Assembly (NCBI RefSeq): GCF_023721715.1
Contig: NZ_JAMDLG010000017.1
Location: 124,001 to 188,000, forward strand
Direction: 5' to 3'
Origin: Parasegetibacter sp. NRK P23
GTDB taxonomy: Bacteria > Bacteroidota > Bacteroidia > Chitinophagales > Chitinophagaceae
DNA length: 64,000 nucleotides
Shown here: one piece after another, positions 43,492-52,355 of the stretch
How positions within the stretch are numbered: position 1 is the first letter of the stretch
How the letters are laid out: each line of letters begins with the position of its first letter
Made by a program: the position numbers and the translations under genes
Notes under the pieces: generated by a model
What the model saw: the letters and a program-made list of their open reading frames with translations, nothing else
Databases searched by the model: none
What the model was told of the DNA's origin: nothing

Positions 43492-46338
43492 TTATAGTTC
43501 CATTTTCAGGAACTGCCCCGTGAAACTGCCTTTCACTTTCACGAGTTCTTCAGGTGTGCCTTCAAACAAAATCTGCCCACCGCCAGCACCGCCTTCCGGC
43601 CCGAGGTCAATGACATGATCCGCTACTTTCACCACATCCAGGTTGTGTTCTATCACGAGGACCGAATTGCCCCGCTCCACCAATTTGTTGAGCACATCCA
43701 GCAAATGGTTGATGTCTTCAAAATGCAGCCCGGTAGTGGGCTCGTCCAGTATATAAAAAGTTTTTCCGGTATCCTTTTTAGAAAGTTCCGTGGCTAGTTT
43801 CACCCGTTGCGCCTCTCCTCCGCTCAATGTTACCGCCGATTGCCCCAAAGTGATGTAGCCCAAACCCACTTCCTGCAACACTTTGATCTTCCGGTAGAGA
43901 TAGGGCACGTTGGTAAAGAATTCAACGGCTTCATCCACCGTCATTTCAAGCACATCGGAGATGGATTTTCCTTTGTAACGGATTTCAAGGGTTTCACGGT
44001 TGTACCGCTTGCCATTGCACTTTTCACAATGCACATACACATCGGGGAGAAAGTTCATTTCGATCACCCGCATACCACCTCCTTCACACATATCGCAACG
44101 GCCTCCTTTCACATTGAAAGAAAAACGCCCTGCGTTGTACCCGCGTATTTTCGCTTCTGGCACCGAGGAAAAAAGCGTCCTGATCTCGGTGAAAAAACCG
44201 CAGTAAGTCGCCGGGTTGCTTCTTGGTGTTCTCCCGATCGGGGACTGGTCTATTTCAATCACCTTGTCTACATGGTCCAGCCCTTTGATGGATTTGAAAG
44301 GCATCGGAGTCACCCTGGAACCATAACAATGTTTGCTGAGTATAGGGTACAACGTTTCATTGATGAGGGTGGATTTCCCACTGCCGCTTACGCCGGAAAC
44401 TACGATAAACTTTCCCAGCGGAAACTTCACACTTACATCTTTCAGGTTATTGCCTGAAGCGCCTTTCAGTTCAAGCGTTTTCCCGTTTCCTTTTCTGCGG
44501 GTATCCGGTACCGGTATAGACTTATGCCCGTTCAGGTAGGAAGAGGTAAGCGTATCCAGTTTCAGCAAATCCTTCGGCTTTCCTTCCGCGACAATTCTTC
44601 CGCCGTGTTTACCAGCTTTCGGCCCGATATCGATCAGGTGATCGGCGGCCATCATAATATCTTTATCGTGCTCCACCACCAATACGGAGTTCCCGATATC
44701 CCGGAGGTTCTTCAACGCCTCGATCAACCGGTGGTTATCGCGCTGGTGCAATCCAATGGAAGGCTCATCCAGGATGTAAGTGATGCCCTGCAATTGAGAA
44801 CCGATCTGCGTGGCCAGTCTTATCCTTTGCGACTCGCCACCACTCAGTGTTTTGGAGGAACGGTTCAGGGACAGGTATGTTAAACCCACATCCAGCAGGA
44901 ACTGCAGCCGTTCGCGTATTTCTTTCAATACATCACGGGCAATCACATTCTGTTTATCCGACAATCTTTTCTCCACCCCTTCAAACCAAATCATCAGGTT
45001 ATCGAGGTTCAGTTCACTGAGTTCGGAGATATTCTTTCCATCCACCTTAAACCAGAGACTTTCTTTCTTCAAACGTGCACCGTTACACGAAGGACAAGTA
45101 TGCAGTTTCATATACCCTTCGGCCCATTCACGGATGGCATCACTGCCCGTAGCAAAGAACCAGCGCCGGATCATATTCACCACGCCTTCAAATTCTCCTT
45201 CGTAAGCGCCAGCGTTTTCAAAATCCACCGTATCGTCTGAAGCGCCTTCTTCATTGCCGTATAATAATAAGTTCTTCGCTTTTTCAGGTAATTCGGCCAC
45301 TGATTTTACCAGACTGAACTTATACCTTTTAGACAATTGCTCTACCTGTTTGTACACGTGCGCTTCCCGCTCCTCGCCTATCGGCGCGATGCCACCTTCC
45401 TTAATGCTTTTGGCCGGGTCAGGAATCACTTCATCCATGTTGATCTGGTACACAGAACCCAATCCTTTACAAGTTGGGCACGCGCCATATGGGGAGTTAA
45501 AGGAAAAACTATTGGGAGAAGGCTCTTCGTAGCTGATGCCGGTATCCGCGCACATCAATTGCTTACTGTATTGCACCAGTTTATCGTCATCATTCACCAG
45601 CACAAACATCAGTTCCTTACCTACCTGTAAACTTTTCTGCACGCTCTGGCTCAGGCGCAGCTTCATTTCGGGCGTAGCCTGTAAACGGTCGATAACCAGT
45701 TCGATATCGTGAATTTTATAGCGGTCCACCTGCATCTTCGGAACAAGGTCCATCACTTCGCCATCCACGCGCACTTTCAGGTATCCTTTCTTCCGCATGT
45801 CTTCAAACAACTCGCGGTAATGCCCTTTCCGGCCCCGCACCAGTGGTGCCAGGAGCGTTATTTTCTTGTTTTTTAATTTTTGTAGAACATTCTCCACTAT
45901 CTCTTCTTCGCTGAATTTCGTCATCTTTTTCCCGGTCTCGTAGCTGAAAGCCTCGCCGATACGCGCGAACAGCAAACGGAGGAAATCGTAGACCTCTGTA
46001 ATGGTCCCTACCGTGGAGCGTGGATTTTTATTGGTGGTCTTCTGTTCGATGGAAATAACGGGAGAAAGGCCAGATATCTTATCTACATCGGGCCGTTCCA
46101 TATCACCGATGAACTGCCTTGCGTACGCGCTGAAACTTTCCATATAACGGCGCTGCCCTTCCGCATAAATGGTATCGAAAGCGAGCGAAGATTTTCCGCT
46201 GCCACTGATACCGGTAATCACCACCAGTTTATTCTTGGGAATATTGATATCGAGGTTCTTCAAATTATGCGCCTTTGCGCCTATCACTTCAATCTGTTCC
46301 TGCACCGGTTGCTGAACCGGCTTCTTTGATGCTGCCAT
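43492..46338 (-). CDS. uvrA: Excinuclease ABC subunit UvrA
   Basis: 948 residues from the ATG at 46336-46338; the upstream open frame is an artefact of a long gap-free stretch. Walker A is GISGSGKSSLAFDTIYAEGQRRYMESFSAYARQF, a second one is GVSGSGKSTLINETLYP, and signature motifs are LSGGESQRIRLA and LSGGEAQRVKLA. Zinc fingers are CPTCKGLG, CPSCNGARL and CDMCEGGG with CEKCNGKRY. UvrA recognises bulky DNA lesions in nucleotide excision repair together with UvrB and UvrC, which are not in this window. Confidence 0.98.
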   Translation of the reverse strand: MAASKKPVQQPVQEQIEVIGAKAHNLKNLDINIPKNKLVVITGISGSGKSSLAFDTIYAEGQRRYMESFSAYARQFIGDMERPDVDKISGLSPVISIEQKTTNKNPRSTVGTITEVYDFLRLLFARIGEAFSYETGKKMTKFSEEEIVENVLQKLKNKKITLLAPLVRGRKGHYRELFEDMRKKGYLKVRVDGEVMDLVPKMQVDRYKIHDIELVIDRLQATPEMKLRLSQSVQKSLQVGKELMFVLVNDDDKLVQYSKQLMCADTGISYEEPSPNSFSFNSPYGACPTCKGLGSVYQINMDEVIPDPAKSIKEGGIAPIGEEREAHVYKQVEQLSKRYKFSLVKSVAELPEKAKNLLLYGNEEGASDDTVDFENAGAYEGEFEGVVNMIRRWFFATGSDAIREWAEGYMKLHTCPSCNGARLKKESLWFKVDGKNISELSELNLDNLMIWFEGVEKRLSDKQNVIARDVLKEIRERLQFLLDVGLTYLSLNRSSKTLSGGESQRIRLATQIGSQLQGITYILDEPSIGLHQRDNHRLIEALKNLRDIGNSVLVVEHDKDIMMAADHLIDIGPKAGKHGGRIVAEGKPKDLLKLDTLTSSYLNGHKSIPVPDTRRKGNGKTLELKGASGNNLKDVSVKFPLGKFIVVSGVSGSGKSTLINETLYPILSKHCYGSRVTPMPFKSIKGLDHVDKVIEIDQSPIGRTPRSNPATYCGFFTEIRTLFSSVPEAKIRGYNAGRFSFNVKGGRCDMCEGGGMRVIEMNFLPDVYVHCEKCNGKRYNRETLEIRYKGKSISDVLEMTVDEAVEFFTNVPYLYRKIKVLQEVGLGYITLGQSAVTLSGGEAQRVKLATELSKKDTGKTFYILDEPTTGLHFEDINHLLDVLNKLVERGNSVLVIEHNLDVVKVADHVIDLGPEGGAGGGQILFEGTPEELVKVKGSFTGQFLKMEL

Positions 46339-46502
46339 ACTTATTGTTCGAGGATTGAAGGTACAAACAAAAAGAATCAGAAAAAGTTTCTCCCGTATAC
46401 TTATATGACAATACAACCAATACGCATTAAGAATAAATACTATGGCACAAGATTTGGCTATATGGGGCAAAACCAGTCTTGAACCACTTAAAAATAAGCA
46501 CT

Positions 46503-47174
46503 ATGACTACAGTTAGACAAATGCTCGCCGGAATCACCCTGATCGCCATGATGGCGGCAGCCTGCGGGCCCATGAACAAAACAAAGAAAGGCGCCGTAAT
46601 TGGAACAGCAGGTGGAGGCGCTGTTGGGGCCGTAATCGGAAAAGCTGCAGGTAATACCGCCATGGGCGCCATCATTGGTGCTACTGTTGGTGGCGTGACC
46701 GGCGCAGTGATTGGCAGGAAAATGGACAAACAGGCAGAAGAGATCAAAAACAAAGTTCCGGATGCAAAAGTGGAGCGCGTAGGAGAAGGGATTGTAGTAG
46801 AATTCAGCAGCAACGTGCTGTTTGGTTTTAATAAGGCCGATGTTACGCTGGAAGCCTCCCAAACACTGGACAAACTGATCACGGTACTGAATACTTATCC
46901 CGATACCAACCTGGAAGTTCAGGGCCATACTGATAACGCCGGAACAGATGAATACAACCAGGGATTATCGGAAAGAAGGGCAGGAAGTGCCGCAAGCTAC
47001 CTGAGGTCGCATGGTATCGCATCTTCCCGCATCACCACCAAAGGTTTTGGTGAAGGTTCTCCCAAATACACCAACGACACGGAAGCCGGGCGTGCACAAA
47101 ACCGTCGTGTGGAATTCCTGATTACCGCGAACGAAAAAATGAAAGCTGAAGCTGAAAAAGAAGCGAAGCAATAA
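46503..47174 (+). CDS. OmpA-family glycine-zipper lipoprotein
   Basis: 223 residues from the ATG at 46503. The lipoprotein signal ends at AAACGPMN (Cys about 21). A glycine-rich zipper (about 30-65: GAVIGTAGGGAVGAVIGKAAGN) precedes the OmpA C-terminal domain (about 105-215) with NKADVTLEASQTLDKLITVL, LEVQGHTDNAGTDEYNQGLSERRA, ITTKGFGEGSP and RRVEFLI, the peptidoglycan-binding fold. Such proteins tether the outer membrane to peptidoglycan. The next gene starts 48 bases downstream. Confidence 0.9.
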   Translation: MTTVRQMLAGITLIAMMAAACGPMNKTKKGAVIGTAGGGAVGAVIGKAAGNTAMGAIIGATVGGVTGAVIGRKMDKQAEEIKNKVPDAKVERVGEGIVVEFSSNVLFGFNKADVTLEASQTLDKLITVLNTYPDTNLEVQGHTDNAGTDEYNQGLSERRAGSAASYLRSHGIASSRITTKGFGEGSPKYTNDTEAGRAQNRRVEFLITANEKMKAEAEKEAKQ

Positions 47175-47222
47175 GTTCATCCTATCATCAAAACTTCATA
47201 GCTCACAATTAAAACTACTACG

Positions 47223-47864
47223 ATGAAAAAAAGAATCATCACAGCACTCACTGTATTGGCAGGTTTTGCCGGACTGCAACAAGTAAACGCACAAACAACT
47301 TTTGGAATCAGGGCTGGCGTGAATTTTCAGAACATTACCGGAGATGCGAGCAATGGCAGTAAAATGGAAAATAAACTGAAGACTGGTTTTAACGTAGGCC
47401 TGAATGCTGAAATTCCTGTTGCACCGGATTATTTTGTTCAACCTGGTGTTTTGCTTTCCACTAAAGGTGCAAAGCTGGAAAACGACAGCAAAATAAATCT
47501 ATCGTACGTGGAAATTCCTGTGAACTTCCTCTATAAACCAGCACTGGGTGCAGGTAAGATGTTGCTTGGCTTTGGACCGTATGTAGGATTCGGCGTAGGG
47601 GGTAAAGTGGAATTGCCTAACGGAAATGATGTTGATATTGAGTTTGAAAATGAAATTTCAGGCTTAAGCACTACGCCAACTTTCAAAAGAATGGATGCCG
47701 GTGCAAATTTCTTGGCGGGTTATGAGTTCTCCAACAAACTCTCTTTCCAATTAAATGCGCAACTAGGCCTCGCGAAAATCAATCCTAAATATACTGGGCC
47801 TGGAACCGACGAGTCTTCCTATAAAAACACCGGTTTCGGCGTTTCCCTGGGCTACCGTTTCTAG
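47223..47864 (+). CDS. Outer-membrane beta-barrel (PorT-like) protein
   Basis: 213 residues. The signal peptide ends NAQTTFG. FGIRAGVNFQNITGD, GFNVGLNAEIPVAPDYFVQPGVLLSTKGAKL, YVEIPVNFLYKP and a C-terminal FGVSLGYRF belong to the PorT/OMP_b-brl family (PF13568 type). It is a small barrel without a plug. PorT itself works in T9SS assembly, but this family is broad and the match is to fold only. It follows the OmpA-type gene and ends before the methionine riboswitch. Confidence 0.82.
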   Translation: MKKRIITALTVLAGFAGLQQVNAQTTFGIRAGVNFQNITGDASNGSKMENKLKTGFNVGLNAEIPVAPDYFVQPGVLLSTKGAKLENDSKINLSYVEIPVNFLYKPALGAGKMLLGFGPYVGFGVGGKVELPNGNDVDIEFENEISGLSTTPTFKRMDAGANFLAGYEFSNKLSFQLNAQLGLAKINPKYTGPGTDESSYKNTGFGVSLGYRF

Positions 47865-47878
47865 TTCAAAAAATAAAA

Positions 47879-47911
47879 TTTGGTAAATCCGGGATTCCGG
47901 ATTTACCTTTG
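47879..47911 (+). promoter_or_regulatory. Promoter of the SAM riboswitch operon, embedded in an inverted repeat
   Basis: TTTG (47879-47882), 21 bases and TACCTTTG (47904-47911) fit the Bacteroidota promoter consensus. The same stretch forms the inverted repeat GGTAAATCCG (47882-47891) / CGGATTTACC (47898-47907), which could also act as a terminator for the upstream gene. Confidence 0.7.
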
Positions 47912-47930
47912 CACCAGTTCTTTTCAACAT

Positions 47931-48041
47931 CGCTTATCAAGAAAGGCAGAGGGATATGGCCCGATGAAGCCTTGACAACCTATTGTGCAGCAATGCGCAA
48001 CAAGGTGCCAATTCCATCCCGCGTACAGCGGGTCAGATAAG
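47931..48041 (+). ncRNA. SAM-I (S-box) riboswitch
   Basis: P1 strands CTTATC (47933-47938) and GATAAG (48036-48041) pair. Between them lie the conserved AAGAAAGGCAGAGGGA, GGCCCGATGAAGCC, GACAACC and AAGGTGCCAATTCC segments of the SAM-I aptamer. SAM binding closes this fold and should cut expression. It lies 159 bases before the cystathionine synthase/lyase gene and is followed by an intrinsic terminator. Confidence 0.93.
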
Positions 48042-48078
48042 TCAGCGTCCGCTTGATTATTCAAAACAAAATATATCC

Positions 48079-48111
48079 AAGCTCTCCTGACTTTCCGGGA
48101 GAGCTTTTTTT
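48079..48111 (+). terminator. Terminator of the SAM riboswitch expression platform
   Basis: AAGCTCTCC (48079-48087) pairs with GGAGAGCTT (48098-48106), followed by a T-run to 48111. It sits 38 bases after the aptamer and 89 bases before the ATG, so it is likely the SAM-controlled stop. Confidence 0.8.
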
Positions 48112-48199
48112 ATGCCCTGAAGAAAGCCCCCTGAAAAAAATTCTTGCTGAGTGGTGTCGCTCGAACAACTGTTTTTCAATTACTTAAAACTGTTTAACA

Positions 48200-49381
48200 A
48201 TGAAAGCGACCACACAACTGATTCACAGCATTCCCGTAGATGAACAGACCGGCGCCATCGCTGTGCCCATCTACCAGACCTCTACTTTTGTACAGGAAGC
48301 CCCGGGCATCAACAAAGGATTCGATTATTCGCGCAGCAACAACCCCACCCGTGCCACCCTCGAAAAAATCGTGGCTGAACTGGAAGGCGGCAGCACGGGA
48401 CTCGCTTTCGCGAGCGGTCTCGCGGCCATCGACAACGTGATCAAACTGCTCCGCAGCGGCGACGAAGTGGTTGCCGTTGACGACATCTACGGCGGAGCCT
48501 TTCGCCTGTTCGATAAAGTATATTCCCAATACGGCATCAAAGTAACCTATGTAGATACCGCTGACCTGCGGGAAATCAAAAGGGCCATAACGCCCGCCAC
48601 CAGGCTCATCTGGCTGGAAACACCCACCAACCCGACACTCAAAATTTCAGATATAGCAGCCATCGCGGAACTGGCGCACGCCCACCGTGCATTGCTTTGC
48701 GTAGACAATACCTTCGCTACGCCGGCACTACAACAACCACTAAAACTGGGCGCCGACATCGTGGTACACAGCGCCACCAAATACCTCGGCGGACACAGCG
48801 ACATTATAGCGGGCGTTGTGGTAACCGCTGAACCGGAATTGGGCGCAAGACTGAAATTCTTTCAAAACGCCACCGGGAACATTCTTGGACCATTCGATAG
48901 CTTCCTGCTGATCCGCGGACTGGAAACGCTCCACCTCCGTGTACGCGAACATTGCCGGAATGCACTGGCCATTGCGAAGTACCTCGAACAACATCCGGCC
49001 GTAGACAAAGTATTTTATCCCGGGCTCAGTTCCCACCCCAACCATTTGCTGGCGGCTAAACAACAATCGGCATTCGGTGGTGTGGTATCTTTTACTTTGA
49101 AAGACGATACCGAAGCAGCGGCAAATGCATTCGTTATGTCAACAGAGTTGTTCAAACTGGCGGAAAGTCTGGGTGGCATCAAAAGCCTGCTCTGCCATCC
49201 CGCGCAGATGACACACAAATCTATTCCCGCGGATATCCGTCGCGCCAACGGTGTGGCCGATAGCCTGATCCGACTGAGCATCGGACTCGAAGACAGCGAA
49301 GACCTGATCAACGACCTGGAACAAACCTTCAAAAGCATCTATCAATCAGTTATAAAAAAACACGCGCCGGCTTTTGCCTGA
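48200..49381 (+). CDS. Cystathionine gamma-synthase/lyase-type PLP enzyme
   Basis: 393 residues. YDYSRSNNPTRATLEKIVAELEGG, FASGLAAIDNVIKLLRSGD, ETPTNPTL, VDNTFATPALQQPLKLGADIVVHSATKYLGGHSD with the PLP lysine near residue 194, and the final SIGLEDSEDLINDLEQT are typical of cystathionine gamma-synthase and gamma-lyase. The YLGGHSD motif separates it from the metZ-like gene at 1082. With acylhomoserine and cysteine it would make cystathionine; gamma-lyase activity is also possible in Bacteroidota members. The riboswitch upstream points to methionine control. The next gene starts 40 bases downstream. Confidence 0.9.
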   Translation: MKATTQLIHSIPVDEQTGAIAVPIYQTSTFVQEAPGINKGFDYSRSNNPTRATLEKIVAELEGGSTGLAFASGLAAIDNVIKLLRSGDEVVAVDDIYGGAFRLFDKVYSQYGIKVTYVDTADLREIKRAITPATRLIWLETPTNPTLKISDIAAIAELAHAHRALLCVDNTFATPALQQPLKLGADIVVHSATKYLGGHSDIIAGVVVTAEPELGARLKFFQNATGNILGPFDSFLLIRGLETLHLRVREHCRNALAIAKYLEQHPAVDKVFYPGLSSHPNHLLAAKQQSAFGGVVSFTLKDDTEAAANAFVMSTELFKLAESLGGIKSLLCHPAQMTHKSIPADIRRANGVADSLIRLSIGLEDSEDLINDLEQTFKSIYQSVIKKHAPAFA

Positions 49382-49421
49382 GCGCGACTTATTCATCAAT
49401 AAAAATCTGAACACGATAACC

Positions 49422-50678
49422 ATGGAGGCACACAAACAATTAACGATCGGACTTTTCGGTTTTGGCGTAGTAGGCGAAGGATTGTACAAAGTTTTGCAGA
49501 AAACGCCTTCACTGAAAGCATCCATCAAAAAGGTCTGTATAAAAGATGCGGCTAAAAAAAGGAACGCTCCGGCAGAACTATTCACCACAGATGCAAACGA
49601 ACTGTTGAACGATGCGGAAATCAATGTGATCGTGGAAGTGATCAACGAAAGCGAACCCGCTTTCCAGATCGTGAAAACCGCGTTGAACAACGGAAAAGAC
49701 GTGGTGAGCGCCAGCAAAAAAATGATCGCCGAACACCTCACTGAATTGCTGGAACTACAGGAAAAAACCGGGCACTCCATGCTGTACGAATCCGCAGCCT
49801 GCGCATCCATCCCGGTGATCCGTAACCTGGAAGAATACTACGACAACGACCTGCTGCATTCCATCAAAGCCATCGTGAACGGGTCCACCAACTATATCCT
49901 CACCAAAATGTTCGAGGACAAACTGGAATTCAAACAGGCGCTGGTACAGGCGCAGCAACTGGGCTTCGCCGAAGCCGATCCCAAACTGGACGTGGAAGGT
50001 TTCGACGCTGCCAACAAATGGACCTTCCTCCTTACCCATGCCTACGGCATCATCACGCGCACGGAAGGCATCGTATTCAACGGTATCCAGAACATCCAAG
50101 CCACAGACGCCAATGTTGCACGGGAAAAGAATTACGAGATCAAACTCGTGGCCCAGGCACAGAAACTGGAGAACGGAAAAGTAGCCGCCTTCGTGCTGCC
50201 GCAATTCGTGAAACACGACGACCACCTTGCCTTCGTTAAGAACGAATACAATGGCGTAGTGATAGAAAGCGGTTTCGCCGACAAGCAATTCTTCTACGGT
50301 AAAGGAGCAGGCAGTTTCCCTACCGCCTCCGCTGTACTGAGTGATATCGCCGCACTCCGCTACCAATACAAATACGAATACAAAAAACTGTATCACCATA
50401 CACCGCACCAACTCGGCAACGAATTCTACATGCGCGTGTACGTGAGCTTCACCGACTGGAAGCATATCCCCCGCGAAAAGTTCGAATGGATCGAAGAATG
50501 GCACGCCCATGAAGAAAGGAACTACCTCGTTGGTGTGATCGCGTTCAAAGAGCTGGAACAAAACAACTGGTGGAAAGAAAACGCCACCTCGCTGATTGTT
50601 ACCCCCGACGCGGTGATCGAAGACGTGGAGATTAGGAAGCTGAAGAAGAAGAGCCTGGAACTGGCCGGTATCATCTAG
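49422..50678 (+). CDS. hom: Homoserine dehydrogenase
   Basis: 418 residues from the ATG at 49422. The NAD(P)-binding motif GLFGFGVVGEGL is at the N-terminus. The catalytic segment is IVNGSTNYILTKM and GFAEADPKLDVEGFDAANKW, with the conserved Asp and Lys. SAACASIPVIRNLEEYYD precedes it. The enzyme reduces aspartate semialdehyde to homoserine, the branch point to threonine and methionine. There is no aspartokinase fusion, and an ACT domain is not evident, so feedback control may rest on the riboswitch in the same transcript. The gene ends at a strong palindromic terminator. Confidence 0.93.
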   Translation: MEAHKQLTIGLFGFGVVGEGLYKVLQKTPSLKASIKKVCIKDAAKKRNAPAELFTTDANELLNDAEINVIVEVINESEPAFQIVKTALNNGKDVVSASKKMIAEHLTELLELQEKTGHSMLYESAACASIPVIRNLEEYYDNDLLHSIKAIVNGSTNYILTKMFEDKLEFKQALVQAQQLGFAEADPKLDVEGFDAANKWTFLLTHAYGIITRTEGIVFNGIQNIQATDANVAREKNYEIKLVAQAQKLENGKVAAFVLPQFVKHDDHLAFVKNEYNGVVIESGFADKQFFYGKGAGSFPTASAVLSDIAALRYQYKYEYKKLYHHTPHQLGNEFYMRVYVSFTDWKHIPREKFEWIEEWHAHEERNYLVGVIAFKELEQNNWWKENATSLIVTPDAVIEDVEIRKLKKKSLELAGII

Positions 50679-50687
50679 TTGCCGATT

Positions 50688-50748
50688 AAAACACGGTACC
50701 CGGTGGCACCGCTATAGCGGTGCCACCGGGTACCGTGTTTTTCTTTTA
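50688..50748 (+). terminator. Terminator built from a 54-bp perfect palindrome
   Basis: Positions 50688-50741 are an exact palindrome with arms of 27 bases meeting at TATA and no loop needed. Fold-back gives a very long stem, followed by TTTTTCTTTT. It lies 9 bases after the homoserine dehydrogenase stop. Confidence 0.8.
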
Positions 50749-50783
50749 ACCTACTCAGTGATTTCCTTTTTGCTGAAATGAAC

Positions 50784-50846
50784 GTTTTCCCCGGTTTTGG
50801 GGAAAACCGGTGCCACCGACGTTGTTTTCTCACCCCGCAAGGGGTG
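50784..50846. repeat. Two further hairpins after the palindromic terminator
   Basis: GTTTTCCCC (50784-50792) pairs with GGGGAAAAC (50799-50807). CACCCC-GCAA-GGGGTG (50831-50846) is a GNRA-capped hairpin. Between them CCGGTGCCACCG repeats a word of the preceding palindrome. They stand in the 246-base gap before the ABC ATPase gene, which otherwise shows no gene. Confidence 0.55.
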
Positions 50847-50924
50847 TTTCCACGTTGTCATTTTCGGTGATTTTCTCCTAAGCCCCCACCCTCACACTTT
50901 CAGCTTTGTTCCTATCTTGCAGGC

Positions 50925-52322
50925 ATGAGCAGTTCATTCACGATTTCGCATTTAACGCATACTCTTTCAGGAAAGAAAATTTTAGATGATGTTTCTTTTT
51001 CTATTCAACCGCAGGAACACTGGCTGATCACCGGGGCATCGGGCAGCGGAAAAACCACACTCGTTGAAATGCTGGCCCATTACAGGTTTCACGAAGGTTT
51101 TATTCATGCCGAAGGCAAACCACGCATGGCATACCTTCCACAACAACACCAGTTCAAAACACGGTCGAATACCAACGATTTCTACTACCAGCAACGTTTC
51201 CAGTCGATGGATTCCGAAGACAGCGCCACGGTTACCGAATACCTCGGGGAAGAACACCTGCAGCAAACCGCTATCAGGCAATGGATACATGCATTTCAGC
51301 TCGACACCTTGCTGAAACGCCCGCTGATCCAGCTTTCCAACGGTGAAAACAAACGGGTGCAACTTGTGAAAGCGCTGACCACCGAACCCGAAGTGCTTAT
51401 TATGGACAATCCGTTCCTGGGCCTGGATGTGCAGGGGCGCGCCATCCTGCACCGTGGCATGGAAGAACTTGCCGAACATGGCATTCAATTTATCATTACG
51501 GGACCATCCAAAGAAATTCCGATATTCATCACAGATGTACTGGTGCTGGAGAAGGGCAAAGTTCACTTCTCGGGCAAACGAAAGGAATATCATCCCGAAA
51601 AAGAACCAGAGCACACCACAGTTTTGCCCGACCTTCCCGAAGGCATGCCTGCCCTGAAGGCCTCCTTCTCCACGGCAGTGGCCCTCCGCAACGTCACAGT
51701 GCGCTACGGGGAAAAATATATTCTGCAACAACTGAACTGGACCGTCAACAAAGGAGAGAAATGGCTGCTTTCGGGTGCGAACGGGAGTGGGAAATCCACC
51801 CTGCTCAGTCTGATCACCGGAGATAATCCGCAGGCTTATGCGAACGATATTACTCTTTTCGACCGGAAGCGCGGTTCGGGAGAAAGCATCTGGGACATTA
51901 AAAAGAATACCGGTTACGTTTCCCCCGAACTGCACCTCAGTTTTAACTCCTTCTCTCCCGCCTCCGATGTGATCGGCTCAGGTATCTTTGATACGATTGG
52001 CTTATTCCGGCCACTCAGCGCCGCTCAGGAAAAACTGATCCGCGGTTGGTTACGCATCCTGAACATTGAGCAGTTGTATGAGCACGCTTTGGTAAGACTT
52101 CCACTCGGCACCCAACGGTTGCTCCTGGTTATCAGAGCGTTCATCAAAAACCCGCCGCTGCTGGTACTGGATGAACCCTGCCAGGGGCTGGACGACATGC
52201 AACGCGATCAGGTGCTCTGGCTCACCGATATGATCTGCGCCCAGCCGGAAACCACGCTCATTTACGTGAGCCATTATGCCGATGAAGTGCCATCCTGCAT
52301 CACCCACCGGTTTCAACTGTAA
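50925..52322 (+). CDS. ABC ATPase with two nucleotide-binding domains (ModF-like)
   Basis: 465 residues, two ABC domains and no membrane segment. Domain 1 has Walker A GASGSGKTT, signature LSNGENKRV and Walker B VLIMDNPFLGLD, where DN replaces the usual DE. Domain 2 has Walker A GANGSGKST, a degenerate signature (LPLGTQRLLLVI) and Walker B LLVLDEPCQGLD, then the VSHYADE H-loop. The order and length fit ModF-type ATPases described for molybdate-related systems, but no molybdate gene is nearby. Another reading is a translation or uptake ATPase of unknown target. The next gene begins 33 bases later. Confidence 0.82.
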   Translation: MSSSFTISHLTHTLSGKKILDDVSFSIQPQEHWLITGASGSGKTTLVEMLAHYRFHEGFIHAEGKPRMAYLPQQHQFKTRSNTNDFYYQQRFQSMDSEDSATVTEYLGEEHLQQTAIRQWIHAFQLDTLLKRPLIQLSNGENKRVQLVKALTTEPEVLIMDNPFLGLDVQGRAILHRGMEELAEHGIQFIITGPSKEIPIFITDVLVLEKGKVHFSGKRKEYHPEKEPEHTTVLPDLPEGMPALKASFSTAVALRNVTVRYGEKYILQQLNWTVNKGEKWLLSGANGSGKSTLLSLITGDNPQAYANDITLFDRKRGSGESIWDIKKNTGYVSPELHLSFNSFSPASDVIGSGIFDTIGLFRPLSAAQEKLIRGWLRILNIEQLYEHALVRLPLGTQRLLLVIRAFIKNPPLLVLDEPCQGLDDMQRDQVLWLTDMICAQPETTLIYVSHYADEVPSCITHRFQL

Positions 52323-52355
52323 GATGTATCTTTGGCCTTCCTAAATACACATCAG

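Noticed and set aside
47882-47907. Inverted repeat read solely as the terminator of the PorT-like gene
   Set aside because: It coincides with a consensus promoter (TTTG-N21-TACCTTTG), and the T-run is short and interrupted, so a promoter role is preferred; a terminator role is not excluded.
50982-51935. A 317-codon minus-strand open frame opposite the ABC ATPase
   Set aside because: Antisense to a gene with two Walker A/B sets; translation is Phe/Gly-rich noise with no motif.
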